Of a stretch of 17,600 nucleotides of DNA, positions 1 to 7,294 are shown piece by piece; position 1 is the first letter of the stretch, and each line of letters begins with the position of its first letter. The DNA is from an uncultured Oscillospiraceae bacterium (lineage in GTDB: Bacteria > Bacillota > Clostridia > Oscillospirales > Acutalibacteraceae): contig CABQLY010000026.1 of NCBI GenBank assembly GCA_902465155.1, positions 1-17,600 of the forward strand, written 5' to 3'. The notes under the pieces were generated by a model. It did not search any database, was not told the origin of the DNA, and worked only from the letters and a program-made list of their open reading frames with translations. Made by a program: the position numbers and the translations under genes.

Positions 1-30
1 TGCAAGCACCTGCAGCGGGCGGCCAACCTT

Positions 31-68
31 TAGAAAAATAAGATGAACTTAGAAAAAATAGATGAACT
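31..68. repeat. Tandem imperfect 19-bp direct repeat
   Basis: Two adjacent 19-bp units (31-49 and 50-68) both read TAGAAAAA..AGATGAACT and differ only at two central positions. They lie downstream of thiT (past its 3' end on the minus strand). On the minus strand each unit is T-rich, so they might help transcription end, but no hairpin precedes them. The 30 GC-rich bases before them run off the window edge and cannot be assigned. Confidence 0.6.
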
Positions 69-100
69 TGTTTGAAAAGAATAAAGGCGTTTTAAACGGC

Positions 101-916
101 TTAGCCCTTGGTTTTGGCTTGGTTTTTTGCAATGAGGTGCATGGCGGCAAAAACAACCACAGCGGCAACCGTAACGCAAATAAGGGGCACAAAGTTCATT
201 TCGGCAAGACCCGAAAAATCAAACTCGCCGCTTTCGGGGTTTTGAATGTGGGCCGAAAGCAAAACAACATCGGCAATAACGCCTAAGGCCAAAACGCCGT
301 TGGCAATTGCGGTAAGCAGGCTGCCCTTTTGGTTGGTTGTGGCAACACGGCGAATGGTGCCGTTTTCAAAGCTTAGGGTGCGCGCTAAGTAAGCGGCGGC
401 AATAACGGTAACTAAGGTTTCGGGCAGCATGTAGGTGGCGTTGTAGGCCAAAGAGTAAAGCAGTGCCTGCCCGCTTGGAATAGAAAGCCCGGCCCAAACC
501 GTACAGCCCGAAATAACATGGCAAAGGTAGCGCAGCAGGCAAGCAATCAGCGCCGCCAGTGGCAACGAAACAGCCGCGTTTTTGCTTAACTTTTTAAAGG
601 TGCCCGAAAGGCCAATAAGGGTAAAGGCAAACAGGTAGTCTAACAAAATAATGGCAATGGCGGCTCCGGCCGAGGTAGCGTAGGAAAGGGCGTTCATGCC
701 CAGCAGCAGCTGAATTACGCTGTAGCAAAGGGCCGAAAGCACACCCCAGGCGTTGCCAAACAGGTAGCCAATTAAAACAATCGGCACCATGCTGCCGGCG
801 GTAATAGAGCCGCCGTAGGGTAGGTCTAACAGCTTAATGCAGCTTAGCACAGTTGCAATACCAATTAACATGGCGCTTAAAGTAAGCTTTTGGGTAACGG
901 TTTTGTTGGTAGACAT
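101..916 (-). CDS. thiT: Thiamine ECF transporter S component ThiT
   Basis: Membrane protein that binds thiamine outside the cell and docks on an ECF energising module (EcfT plus two ATPases) for uptake. The 271-aa product is very hydrophobic and carries ThiT-type motifs: GGSITAGSMVPI (36-46), LLDYLFAF (91-98), an R..CHVISG segment near 129-137 followed by W141, and YNATYMLPE near 158-166. ThiT proteins are usually about 180-230 aa with six helices; this one continues after residue 195 with two more hydrophobic stretches. The start is set by a GGAG site about nine bases before the ATG. A TPP riboswitch lies directly upstream, which independently supports the substrate. No ATPase or T gene is adjacent, so a shared ECF module elsewhere is inferred. 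Confidence 0.94.
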   Translation of the reverse strand: MSTNKTVTQKLTLSAMLIGIATVLSCIKLLDLPYGGSITAGSMVPIVLIGYLFGNAWGVLSALCYSVIQLLLGMNALSYATSAGAAIAIILLDYLFAFTLIGLSGTFKKLSKNAAVSLPLAALIACLLRYLCHVISGCTVWAGLSIPSGQALLYSLAYNATYMLPETLVTVIAAAYLARTLSFENGTIRRVATTNQKGSLLTAIANGVLALGVIADVVLLSAHIQNPESGEFDFSGLAEMNFVPLICVTVAAVVVFAAMHLIAKNQAKTKG

Positions 917-965
917 TTTTTAAACTTCTCCTTTTTTCATTGCGCGACGCGCAAAAATTTACAAC

Positions 966-990
966 AAAAAACCCCCGCCAACAGCGGAGG
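966..990 (-). terminator. Intrinsic terminator of the thiT TPP riboswitch
   Basis: Read on the minus strand, a 7-bp GC-rich stem (972-978 with 984-990, one G-T wobble) with a 5-nt loop is followed by six Ts (971-966). It lies between the TPP aptamer and the thiT start, where a riboswitch expression platform is expected. When TPP is bound this hairpin should form and stop transcription. Confidence 0.85.
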
Positions 991-1028
991 TATAAGGGTA
1001 AACGGGCGCGGATAAACCGGCAATGTAT

Positions 1029-1118
1029 ACATCCCTCCGTCGGTACTAACCGAATCAGGTTCCAGGGTTGAGCTTTTAAAAAAAGCCCTCTCAGCCGCAA
1101 GACAGCGGCACCCCTTGT
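1029..1118 (-). promoter_or_regulatory. TPP (THI-box) riboswitch aptamer
   Basis: The minus strand carries the conserved THI-box core in order: ACAAGGGGTGCC, CTGAGAGG, ACCTGATTCGGTTAGTACC, and GGAGGGATGT. The outer ACA (1118-1116) can pair with the closing TGT (1031-1029) to form P1. TPP binding is expected to reduce expression of the thiamine transporter gene downstream. A terminator hairpin follows about 40 bases later, so control is probably by transcription termination. Confidence 0.96.
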
Positions 1119-1132
1119 TTTGTTGCAGGGCT

Positions 1133-1161
1133 ATTATAATACATTTTTTACCTCTTGTCAA
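1133..1161 (-). promoter_or_regulatory. Consensus vegetative promoter for thiT
   Basis: On the minus strand, TTGACA (1161-1156) and TATAAT (1138-1133) are separated by exactly 17 bases, a perfect sigma-A/sigma-70 match. Transcription would begin around 1126, only a few bases before the TPP aptamer, so the leader is essentially all riboswitch. Confidence 0.93.
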
Positions 1162-1215
1162 GCAAATTCGTGCTTTTGCGGCAATTTTCTTAAAGCGGGC
1201 AAACAGAATGGCTTA

Positions 1216-1262
1216 AAACGGTGAATTAGGTTCGGCAAAAATTAGCCGTTAATTTGCCGTTT
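1216..1262. repeat. Interrupted imperfect inverted repeat between thiT promoter and mtaB
   Basis: Three nested pairing blocks occur in register: AAACGG (1216-1221) with CCGTTT (1257-1262), AATTA (1224-1228) with TAATT (1250-1254), and CGGC (1233-1236) with GCCG (1245-1248). It lies downstream of mtaB on the minus strand, where it could act as a 3'-end structure, but no long T-run follows, so it is not called a terminator. The rest of 1162-1382 shows no gene. Confidence 0.5.
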
Positions 1263-1382
1263 AAAAAGGTGAGTTTAAGATGGCTAAAAATCCTTTTTAA
1301 AGCAGCAAGTTCGGGCGGGGGGGATTTGCCGCCTTGGCACTGCAAAGTAAAGCCGCATAAGCTTTAAAATGCAAATTAATTG

Positions 1383-2672
1383 TTAGTTAACCGGCTCGCC
1401 GCTCATGCCGTCGTTTAAAAGGCCGGTTAACTTTACCGGCACAATTTGGTGCAGCAAACCGGGCTTGCCTTTAAAAAACACCGGGGTAAAGTTGGGGCTG
1501 TGGCCGGTGTAAAGCCCGTTTGGCAGCTTGGTTTCTACCAAAACCTCCTGCACGGTGCCAATTTGGGTTTGTAAAAAGGCTTTGGCGCTTTGGCTGCAGG
1601 CGTTGGCCATTCGCTTGGCGCGCTCGGCCTTAACCGGCTCCGGCACCTGGCCCTCAAAGCCGGCCGCGGCGGTTCCAATACGCACACTGTAGGGGAACAC
1701 ATGGGCCTTTAATAGCCCAAGGCTTTGGCAAAAGGCCAGCGATTGTTTAAATTCCTGTTCGGTCTCGCCGCAAAAGCCAACCATGATGTCGGTGGTAATG
1801 GCGGCGTTTTTAAACCGTGCGCGAATTTCGTTTACTGTTTGCAAATAATCCTCGGCGCTGTAAAGGCGGTTCATGCGCTTTAGGGTTTTACTGCAGCCGG
1901 ATTGCAGCGCTAAGTGGAACTGCGGGCAAAATTTTGGGTTTTGCCGCAGTCGGTCTAAAAGGGCGGGGGTTGTTAGGTCCGGCTCTAAAGAGCCTAATCG
2001 AACCCGCCGAATTCCCTGCGGCGCCGCGGCGGCGTCTACGGCGTCGGCCAGGCTTAGGGTTAGGTCCTGCCCGTAGGAGGAAAGGTTAATGCCAACCAAA
2101 ACCAGCTCGCAAAAGCCGTTTTGTGCCAAGCGCTCGGCCTCGGTGCGAACACTTTCTAAGCTGCGGGAGCGTACCCGGCCGCGCGCTTTGGGAATAATAC
2201 AGTAGGTGCAGCCGCGGTTGCAGCCGTCCTCAATTTTCATGTAGGCGCGGGTGCGGCCCTCAAAGCGGTCTACCTCGCCGGCCTCAAAGGCTTCCCCTTT
2301 TTTGTGGGGCTTAATGTCTATTACCCTGGTTTGGTGCTGCAAATAGTTTTGTACGCTTTTTAAAATGTCACGGTCGCTGCCGTTGCCTACAATAATGTCG
2401 GCCGGCAGGGCCGCTGCCTTTTCGGGAAAAGCCTGTGGCATACACCCGGTTAAAACAACGGCCGCACCGGGGCTGCCACGGCGAAATCGCCGTACCAATT
2501 GGCGGGTCTTACGGTCGCTTTCGGCCGTAACGGTGCAGGAGTTTATGATAATAATATCGGCGGTTTCGGCCGTTTTTGCCGGCATAAAGCCGCCTTTTTC
2601 TAACGCGCGGCTAATTTTTTCACTTTCGTACTGGTTTACCTTGCAGCCAAGGGTGTGAATGTAAAAATTCAT
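1383..2672 (-). CDS. mtaB: tRNA t6A37 methylthiotransferase MtaB
   Basis: Radical-SAM enzyme that adds a methylthio group to t6A37 of tRNAs, giving ms2t6A. The 429-aa product has the expected order: an N-terminal UPF0004 domain with three cluster-binding cysteines (C10 in HTLGCKVNQYESE, C46 in NSCTV, C77 in LTGCMPQ), then the radical-SAM CxxxCxxC site (C151, C155, C158 in GCNRGCTYC), then a C-terminal TRAM-like domain from about residue 370. The CKVNQYES motif fits MtaB better than MiaB or RimO. The start is supported by AGGAG about six bases before the ATG. It is divergent from spoIIP and appears monocistronic. No sharp terminator was seen after its stop. Confidence 0.93.
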   Translation of the reverse strand: MNFYIHTLGCKVNQYESEKISRALEKGGFMPAKTAETADIIIINSCTVTAESDRKTRQLVRRFRRGSPGAAVVLTGCMPQAFPEKAAALPADIIVGNGSDRDILKSVQNYLQHQTRVIDIKPHKKGEAFEAGEVDRFEGRTRAYMKIEDGCNRGCTYCIIPKARGRVRSRSLESVRTEAERLAQNGFCELVLVGINLSSYGQDLTLSLADAVDAAAAPQGIRRVRLGSLEPDLTTPALLDRLRQNPKFCPQFHLALQSGCSKTLKRMNRLYSAEDYLQTVNEIRARFKNAAITTDIMVGFCGETEQEFKQSLAFCQSLGLLKAHVFPYSVRIGTAAAGFEGQVPEPVKAERAKRMANACSQSAKAFLQTQIGTVQEVLVETKLPNGLYTGHSPNFTPVFFKGKPGLLHQIVPVKLTGLLNDGMSGEPVN

Positions 2673-2941
2673 GTAATGCTCCTAATTTTTTTTTAGCCGG
2701 CAAACAGCTGCGCCGGGTTGGGGTATGAATTGTTATTTAACCGGCCAAAGCTGCCGGGCTTTTGGCGCTAAATTTTAAAAAACGCCGGCTAAAATTTTGT
2801 TGCTGTGCTTTGCTTTCCAAATAGGTTTATAAGTGGACGGCTGGGTTGTTATAGATTGGGCGGCAGCGGCTTTGCGGCGCCGTTAAAACTCTATCGCCGT
2901 TATGATTTAAAATAAAACGCCAAAATAATTTTACAATAGTT

Positions 2942-2970
2942 ATTTTAACATAGCGTCTTGGCGGTTGCAA
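2942..2970 (-). promoter_or_regulatory. Candidate vegetative promoter for mtaB
   Basis: On the minus strand TTGCAA (2970-2965) and TAAAAT (2947-2942) are 17 bases apart. The spacing is ideal and each box is a partial consensus match. It would give a leader of about 265 nt. The surrounding DNA is AT-rich, so a chance match is possible. Confidence 0.35.
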
Positions 2971-2980
2971 CCTTTTTCCC

Positions 2981-3009
2981 GCATAATTAAAAGCAGCGGG
3001 ACATAAAAT
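2981..3009 (+). promoter_or_regulatory. Sigma-E-type (mother-cell) promoter for spoIIP
   Basis: GCATAAT (2981-2987), 14 bases, then CATAAAAT (3002-3009). The known Bacillus sigma-E pattern is roughly KMATATT, 14-15 bases, CATACA-T. This matches at six of seven -35 positions and all but one defined -10 position, with allowed spacing. spoIIP is a sigma-E gene in Bacillus, and the predicted start site lies about 25 bases before the ATG. No good sigma-A promoter was seen here. Confidence 0.65.
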
Positions 3010-3040
3010 GTATTAATTACAGCGGCAGGGGGGTAGAATA

Positions 3041-4084
3041 ATGAAGAAAGCAACAGTGCTGTTTTGCTTTTTTTGCTTATTTGTAACCTCGGTTTACTGC
3101 ACCGGGCTGCTGCTGCAAAGCGCCGCGCTGGGGGTAAGCCTGCCCGTGCAGGCGAAAGGTACGGTGCAAAGTGTGCTTAAAGCGGTTCAGCCGGCACAAA
3201 GCAGCGCCCCTACGGCCGCAAGCAGCGCCGCGCCAAAGCCGCAAAGCTCGGCCCCGGCCAGCAGCGCGCAGGCCGCCGCAGCGCCCGAGGCAGCCTTGGG
3301 CAAGGTGTTTACCAAAACCATTCCGGCCTCGTCGGCAACCGTTGCGTACAACCGGGTCTACCTAAAAAACAGCACCACCAAAAAGGTAGATATTAAAGCG
3401 CTGCTTTCGGCTGAGAACGCCGTTAAAATTGAAAAAAATAAGGGTCCCAGCGTTTTAATTGTGCACACCCACACCAGCGAAAGCTACCTGCTGCAGGAAA
3501 GGGACTATTACACCAAAAGCGACGCCGCCCGCACCACCGACGACGCCAAAAATGTTGTGGCGGTGGGGGAGGTTTTAAAGCAAACGCTGGAAAAAGGCGG
3601 CGTTGGGGTGGTTCACGCTACCGAAAAGCACGATTACCCGGAATACACCGGCAGCTACAACCGCGCCGCCGCCACCATTAAAAAGTACCTAAAGCAGTAC
3701 CCCAGCATTAAAATTGTTATTGACCTGCACCGCGATTCGGTCTCGGACGCGCAAAACAACAAAACCGCCCTGGTAAAAGAGGTTGCCGGAAAAAAAGCCG
3801 CGCAGGTAATGCTGGTTTGCGGCTGCCAGGACGGTGAGGTAAGCGGGTTTGAGGGCTGGCAAAAAAATTTGCAGCTGGCGGTTAAGCTGCAGCAAACAAC
3901 CGAGGTGCTTTACCCCGGCCTTACCCGGCCTATTTTGCTTACCGCCCGGCGGTACAACTTAAATTTAACCCCCGGTTCGCTGCTGTTAGAGTTTGGCACC
4001 GAGGCCAACACCTTAGCGCAGGCAAAGTATTCGGCCGAGCTGGTTGGCAAGGCGTTGGTTTCGGTAATAAACACTTTAAAATAA
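3041..4084 (+). CDS. spoIIP: Stage II sporulation protein P (SpoIIP)
   Basis: Cell-wall hydrolase (amidase/endopeptidase) of the SpoIID-SpoIIM-SpoIIP complex that drives engulfment of the forespore. The 347-aa product has an N-terminal membrane segment (about 4-34), a low-complexity Ala/Ser/Pro linker (about 50-87), then the SpoIIP domain. Visible motifs are VHTHTSESYL (H142, H144, E147 as likely zinc/catalytic residues), IDLHRDS with H230, and a C-terminal LLLEFGTEANT segment typical of zinc amidases. A GGGGGG-rich ribosome site precedes the ATG. It stands alone between mtaB and htpG; in Bacillus it follows gpr, which is not here. Its presence is the best evidence that the organism makes endospores. 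Confidence 0.95.
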   Translation: MKKATVLFCFFCLFVTSVYCTGLLLQSAALGVSLPVQAKGTVQSVLKAVQPAQSSAPTAASSAAPKPQSSAPASSAQAAAAPEAALGKVFTKTIPASSATVAYNRVYLKNSTTKKVDIKALLSAENAVKIEKNKGPSVLIVHTHTSESYLLQERDYYTKSDAARTTDDAKNVVAVGEVLKQTLEKGGVGVVHATEKHDYPEYTGSYNRAAATIKKYLKQYPSIKIVIDLHRDSVSDAQNNKTALVKEVAGKKAAQVMLVCGCQDGEVSGFEGWQKNLQLAVKLQQTTEVLYPGLTRPILLTARRYNLNLTPGSLLLEFGTEANTLAQAKYSAELVGKALVSVINTLK

Positions 4085-4258
4085 AGTAAACGGGCAGGTG
4101 TTTTGTTCTACGCAAAGTTTTGCGGCTTAAAGCAGGCTTTTCGCCCGGCTTTATTGGGGGCTTTTAAGCTTAAAAAATAATGGGCTTTGGCATCTGCCGG
4201 CTAAAGCGGTGTTACCTTACCAAACAGTTTTAACGCCGCCGCAAAAATTTAATTTTTA

Positions 4259-4270
4259 GTGCCGCGGCAC
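4259..4270. repeat. Perfect 12-bp palindrome
   Basis: GTGCCGCGGCAC is exactly self-complementary and lies two bases before the strong terminator stem that ends the spoIIP region. It may be part of a larger 3'-end structure or a protein site. No function is assigned. Confidence 0.5.
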
Positions 4271-4272
4271 GC

Positions 4273-4304
4273 AAAGCAGCCTGTTTAAAACGGGCTGCTT
4301 TTTT
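4273..4304 (+). terminator. Strong intrinsic terminator upstream of htpG
   Basis: AAAGCAGCC (4273-4281) pairs perfectly with GGCTGCTTT (4293-4301). Pairing can extend inward through T-G, G-C and two T-A pairs to a tiny AT loop, and a run of Ts ends at 4304. It separates spoIIP transcription from htpG. Confidence 0.9.
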
Positions 4305-4348
4305 AAGGCCTTAAAACGGCGCGCCTTTAAAAAATTAACAATTTTCGG

Positions 4349-4377
4349 TTGAAAGCAGACCGCTTTCGTGTTATACT
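4349..4377 (+). promoter_or_regulatory. Vegetative promoter of htpG with embedded inverted repeat
   Basis: TTGAAA (4349-4354) and TATACT (4372-4377) are 17 bases apart, close to sigma-A consensus. An inverted repeat GAAAGC-N5-GCTTTC (4351-4367) overlaps the -35 box and the spacer, a natural place for a repressor. It does not match the CIRCE element (TTAGCACTC-N9-GAGTGCTAA), so HrcA control is not indicated. Confidence 0.8.
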
Positions 4378-4387
4378 ATTTTTTAAC

Positions 4388-4424
4388 AATAAGCGGGCGC
4401 AATTGGCTCACCGCTTTATTTTTT
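4388..4424 (+). promoter_or_regulatory. Terminator-like hairpin in the htpG leader
   Basis: AATAAGCGG (4388-4396) pairs with CCGCTTTATT (4411-4420), with one bulged T, and a T-run ends at 4424. It lies between the promoter and the ribosome site (AAAGGTG, 4430-4435). It looks like an intrinsic terminator inside the leader, so it could attenuate htpG or melt with temperature. The loop is 14 bases and the stem is partly AT, so it may only be a 5'-UTR structure. Confidence 0.45.
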
Positions 4425-4440
4425 AAAAAAAGGTGATTTT

Positions 4441-6339
4441 ATGCGTAAAAAACTCTTTAAGTCTGAGTCTAAACGGTTATTAGATCTTATGATCAACTCA
4501 ATTTACACCAATAAAGATATTTTCCTGCGGGAAATTATCTCTAACGCCAGCGACGCGTTGGACAAGCTGCATTACATTGCCCTAACCAATGAGGCCGTGC
4601 GGGAAAAGGCCGGCGCGGGCGAAATTAACATTTCGGTTGACGCTGAAAAGCGCCTGATCACGGTTTCGGATAACGGCATTGGCATGACGGCGGAGGAGTT
4701 GGAGGAAAACCTTGGCACCATTGCCAAAAGCGGCTCGCTGAAGTTTAAACAGGAGCTTTCGGCCGAGGACCGTAAAAAGCCCGAGAACGAAATTATTGGC
4801 CAGTTTGGCGTTGGGTTTTATTCGGCCTTTATGGTTGCCGATGAGCTAACCGTTATCAGTCGCTCTTATAAAGAAGATACCGCCCATATTTGGAAGTCGG
4901 AGGGGGCCAGCGGCTACACCATTGACGAGTGCGATCGGGCGCAAATTGGCACCGATGTTATGATGCATTTAAAAGAGGATACCGACGCGGTAAAGTACAG
5001 CGATTATTTAAGCACCTACCGCCTGCGCTCTTTAATTACCACCTATTCCGATTATATTCGTTACCCCATTAAGCTGCCGGTAGAAAAAACCCGCGAGGTT
5101 GGCGAGGGGGAGGAGAAAAAAACCGAGACCTACACCGAAATTGAAACGATAAACAGCATGGTTCCCATTTGGCGCCGCAGCAAAAAAGAGGCCCCCGATG
5201 AGGAATGTTTTAAATATTACAAAGAAAAGTTTTTCGATTATAACGACCCGGTTTCGGTTATTCGTATGAATGTAGACGGCCTTATTAGCTACAAGGCAAT
5301 GCTGTTTATTCCGGCCAAGGCCCCGTTTGATTATTTTACCAAAGAGTATAAAAAGGGTCTTCAGCTTTACACCAATGGCGTTTTAATTACCGAGGCCTGC
5401 GACGCGCTGGTGCCCGAATACTTCCGCTTTGTAAAGGGCGTGGTAGATACCAACGACCTTTCCTTAAACATCTCCCGCGAGATGCTGCAGCAGGACGCCC
5501 AGCTAAAGGTAATTGCCGCGAATATAGAAAAAAAGATCTCGGCCGAGTTAAAGCGTTTGCTTGAAAAGGAGCGGGAAAAATATTTAACCTTCTGGTCGGC
5601 CTTTGGCGTGCAGCTAAAGTACGGCGTAATTAACGATTATGGCATGAATAAAGAAAAGCTGCAGGATCTGCTGCTGTTTTACTCTAACACCGAAAAGCAG
5701 CCGGTTACTTTAAAATCTTACACCGACCGCATGAAGGAAAACCAAAAAAACATTTACTTTGCCTGCGGCAAAACCGCGCAGGATATTGAAGCCCTGCCGG
5801 CGGTTAAGCTGGCGGCCGAGCAAGGGTTTGAGGTGCTTTATTTAACCGACGAGGCCGACGAATTTGTTATGAAAACCCTTATGACCTACGCCGAAAAGCC
5901 TATTGTTTCGGTTTTAGCGGAGGATAGCGGCCTGGTTTCTCAGGAGCAGAAAAAGCAAACCGAGGAAAAGGCCAAAAACGCCGAGGAGCTGCTAAAATTT
6001 GCAAAGGAAAAGCTGGGCGAAAGCGTTGCCGAGGTTACCCTTTCGGCCGGGCTGGGGGAAAGCGCCAGCGGCATGAACGCCAAGGGCGGCATTACCCTTG
6101 AAATGGAAAAATATTTTGCCCAAATGCCGGGCGAAAACCACCCCAAGGCCGAGCGCGTGTTAGAGCTTAACCCCGAGCACCCCGCCTTTAAAGCGCTGGA
6201 AAACAGCTACAAAAAAGACCCAGAAAAGGCCGAAAAGCTATTAAAGCTTTTGCAGGGTCAGGCCCTGTTAACGGCCGGCCTTCCGCTGCAAAACACGGCA
6301 GAGTTTTGCAAGCTTGTAAGCGAGCTTATGCACGAATAA
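4441..6339 (+). CDS. htpG: Molecular chaperone HtpG (bacterial Hsp90)
   Basis: ATP-dependent cytosolic chaperone acting as a dimer. The 632-aa length is normal for the family. The N-terminal GHKL ATPase pocket is intact: FLREIISNASDALDKL with catalytic E31 and N35, DNGIGM at 77-82, GTIAKSG at 92-98, and the lid-hinge GQFGVGFYSAFM at 120-131. The middle-domain segment around NISREMLQQD holds the conserved arginine that contacts ATP. There is no MEEVD tail, as expected for bacteria. A charged insert near residues 205-215 (EGEEKKTETY) matches the variable linker. The ATG follows AAAGGTG. It shares a promoter with coaX downstream (36-bp gap), an unusual pairing of a chaperone with coenzyme A synthesis. 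Confidence 0.98.
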   Translation: MRKKLFKSESKRLLDLMINSIYTNKDIFLREIISNASDALDKLHYIALTNEAVREKAGAGEINISVDAEKRLITVSDNGIGMTAEELEENLGTIAKSGSLKFKQELSAEDRKKPENEIIGQFGVGFYSAFMVADELTVISRSYKEDTAHIWKSEGASGYTIDECDRAQIGTDVMMHLKEDTDAVKYSDYLSTYRLRSLITTYSDYIRYPIKLPVEKTREVGEGEEKKTETYTEIETINSMVPIWRRSKKEAPDEECFKYYKEKFFDYNDPVSVIRMNVDGLISYKAMLFIPAKAPFDYFTKEYKKGLQLYTNGVLITEACDALVPEYFRFVKGVVDTNDLSLNISREMLQQDAQLKVIAANIEKKISAELKRLLEKEREKYLTFWSAFGVQLKYGVINDYGMNKEKLQDLLLFYSNTEKQPVTLKSYTDRMKENQKNIYFACGKTAQDIEALPAVKLAAEQGFEVLYLTDEADEFVMKTLMTYAEKPIVSVLAEDSGLVSQEQKKQTEEKAKNAEELLKFAKEKLGESVAEVTLSAGLGESASGMNAKGGITLEMEKYFAQMPGENHPKAERVLELNPEHPAFKALENSYKKDPEKAEKLLKLLQGQALLTAGLPLQNTAEFCKLVSELMHE

Positions 6340-6375
6340 AATTTTAACGCAAAAATAAAATAAGGCGGTGCTAAA

Positions 6376-7170
6376 ATGATCTTGGCAATAGACATTGGCA
6401 ATACAAACATCACCATTGGCGGGTACAACCGCAACGGGAGCTTGATTTTGACCTCGCGCATTGCCACCGACCCCCGCCGCACGGCCGACCAGTACGCGGT
6501 GGAAATTTACGATGTTTTTCGCCTGCACGGGGCAACCGTGGCCGAGGTGCAGGGCTGCGCCATTAGCTCGGTTGTGCCGGCTGTTGGCACGGCGGTAGAG
6601 CTGGCCTTAAAAAAACTGTGCGGCATACAACCGGTTGTTATTGGCCCGGGGGTTAAAACCGGGCTGAATATTAAAATAGATAACCCGGCGCAGCTGGGGG
6701 CCGATTTGGTTGCCGGTGCGGTAGGCGCACTGCACAAATACCCCGCGCCCTGCATTATTATTGATATGGGCACGGCTACCACCTTAAGCTTAATCGACCA
6801 AAACGGCACCTTTTTAGGGGGCGCTATTGCGGCCGGCGTTGGCCTAACCTTAGAGGCGCTGGCGCAAAATACGGCGCAGCTGCCCTCGGTTGTTATTAAA
6901 GCGCCCGAAAGCGCCGTTGGCACCAACACAGTTGCCTGTATGCAAAGCGGGCTGGTTTTTGGCACGGCCGATATGATCGACGGAATGATCGCCCGGTTTG
7001 AAAAACAGCTGGGCGCCCCATGCACGGTGGTTGCAACCGGCGGGCGCGCCGGGCAAATTGTGCCGCATTGCGCGCACAAAATTATTATTGACGACAATTT
7101 GCTGTTAGACGGCTTAAAGGTTATTTTTGAAAAAAATGCCCCTGCCGCGCAGGAAACGCAGCGCTTTTAG
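6376..7170 (+). CDS. coaX: Type III pantothenate kinase CoaX
   Basis: Phosphorylates pantothenate to 4'-phosphopantothenate, the first step of coenzyme A synthesis. The 264-aa product has the family motifs: IDIGNTNITIG (5-15) with D6 in the phosphate-binding loop, GADLVAGAVGA (108-118) with D110, IIDMGTATTLSLID (128-141) with D130, and GGAIAAGVGLTLEAL (148-162). Type III enzymes depend on a monovalent cation and are not feedback-inhibited by CoA. The ATG follows an AGGCGG ribosome site. It is probably co-transcribed with htpG and lies just before a separate S-component gene, suggesting that uptake and phosphorylation of pantothenate are clustered. Confidence 0.97.
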   Translation: MILAIDIGNTNITIGGYNRNGSLILTSRIATDPRRTADQYAVEIYDVFRLHGATVAEVQGCAISSVVPAVGTAVELALKKLCGIQPVVIGPGVKTGLNIKIDNPAQLGADLVAGAVGALHKYPAPCIIIDMGTATTLSLIDQNGTFLGGAIAAGVGLTLEALAQNTAQLPSVVIKAPESAVGTNTVACMQSGLVFGTADMIDGMIARFEKQLGAPCTVVATGGRAGQIVPHCAHKIIIDDNLLLDGLKVIFEKNAPAAQETQRF

Positions 7171-7211
7171 GGCAAAATAAGGTTAGGCACGCGCCATTTT
7201 AAGCGCGCCCC

Positions 7212-7255
7212 AAAAAATAGGCAAAACAGCAGCTTGCTTTTGGCTTGCCTTTTTT
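7212..7255 (+). terminator. Terminator after htpG-coaX
   Basis: GGCAA (7220-7224) pairs with TTGCC (7245-7249), followed by TTTTTT (7250-7255). The preceding AAAAAA (7212-7217) can pair with the T-run, and CCC (7209-7211) with GGG (7256-7258), making a long interrupted stem. The A-run/T-run arrangement could work in both directions. The loop is about 20 bases, so folding should be checked. Confidence 0.65.
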
Positions 7256-7294
7256 GGGCGCCGGTTAAAGGCCTTTTTTGCTTTAAAATATTGA

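Larger units (their letters stand above)
2673..3040. other. Divergent mtaB/spoIIP intergenic region
   Basis: This 368-bp gap has no convincing ORF. It holds a good sigma-E-like promoter for spoIIP (2981-3009) and a plausible but unproven minus-strand promoter for mtaB (2942-2970). The mtaB-proximal part (about 2690-2900) contains several GGC/GCC-rich inverted segments but nothing I can name. Confidence 0.6.
4085..4440. other. spoIIP-htpG intergenic region
   Basis: This 356-bp gap has no credible gene. Close behind spoIIP is a weak terminator-like hairpin (GCCC 4143-4146 with GGGC 4158-4161, then TTTT). Further on come a 12-bp perfect palindrome (4259-4270), a strong terminator (4273-4304), the htpG promoter (4349-4377) and a leader hairpin (4388-4424), each listed separately. 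Confidence 0.7.

Noticed and set aside
1..44. Possible 3' end of a plus-strand gene entering from the left edge
   Set aside because: All three plus frames reach a stop by base 44, and only 10-14 codons are visible, so no frame can be preferred.
6507..7097. 196-codon minus-strand ORF opposite coaX
   Set aside because: It is the shadow of a clearly coding plus-strand gene, low in family-like features, with no ribosome site or neighbours in operon order.
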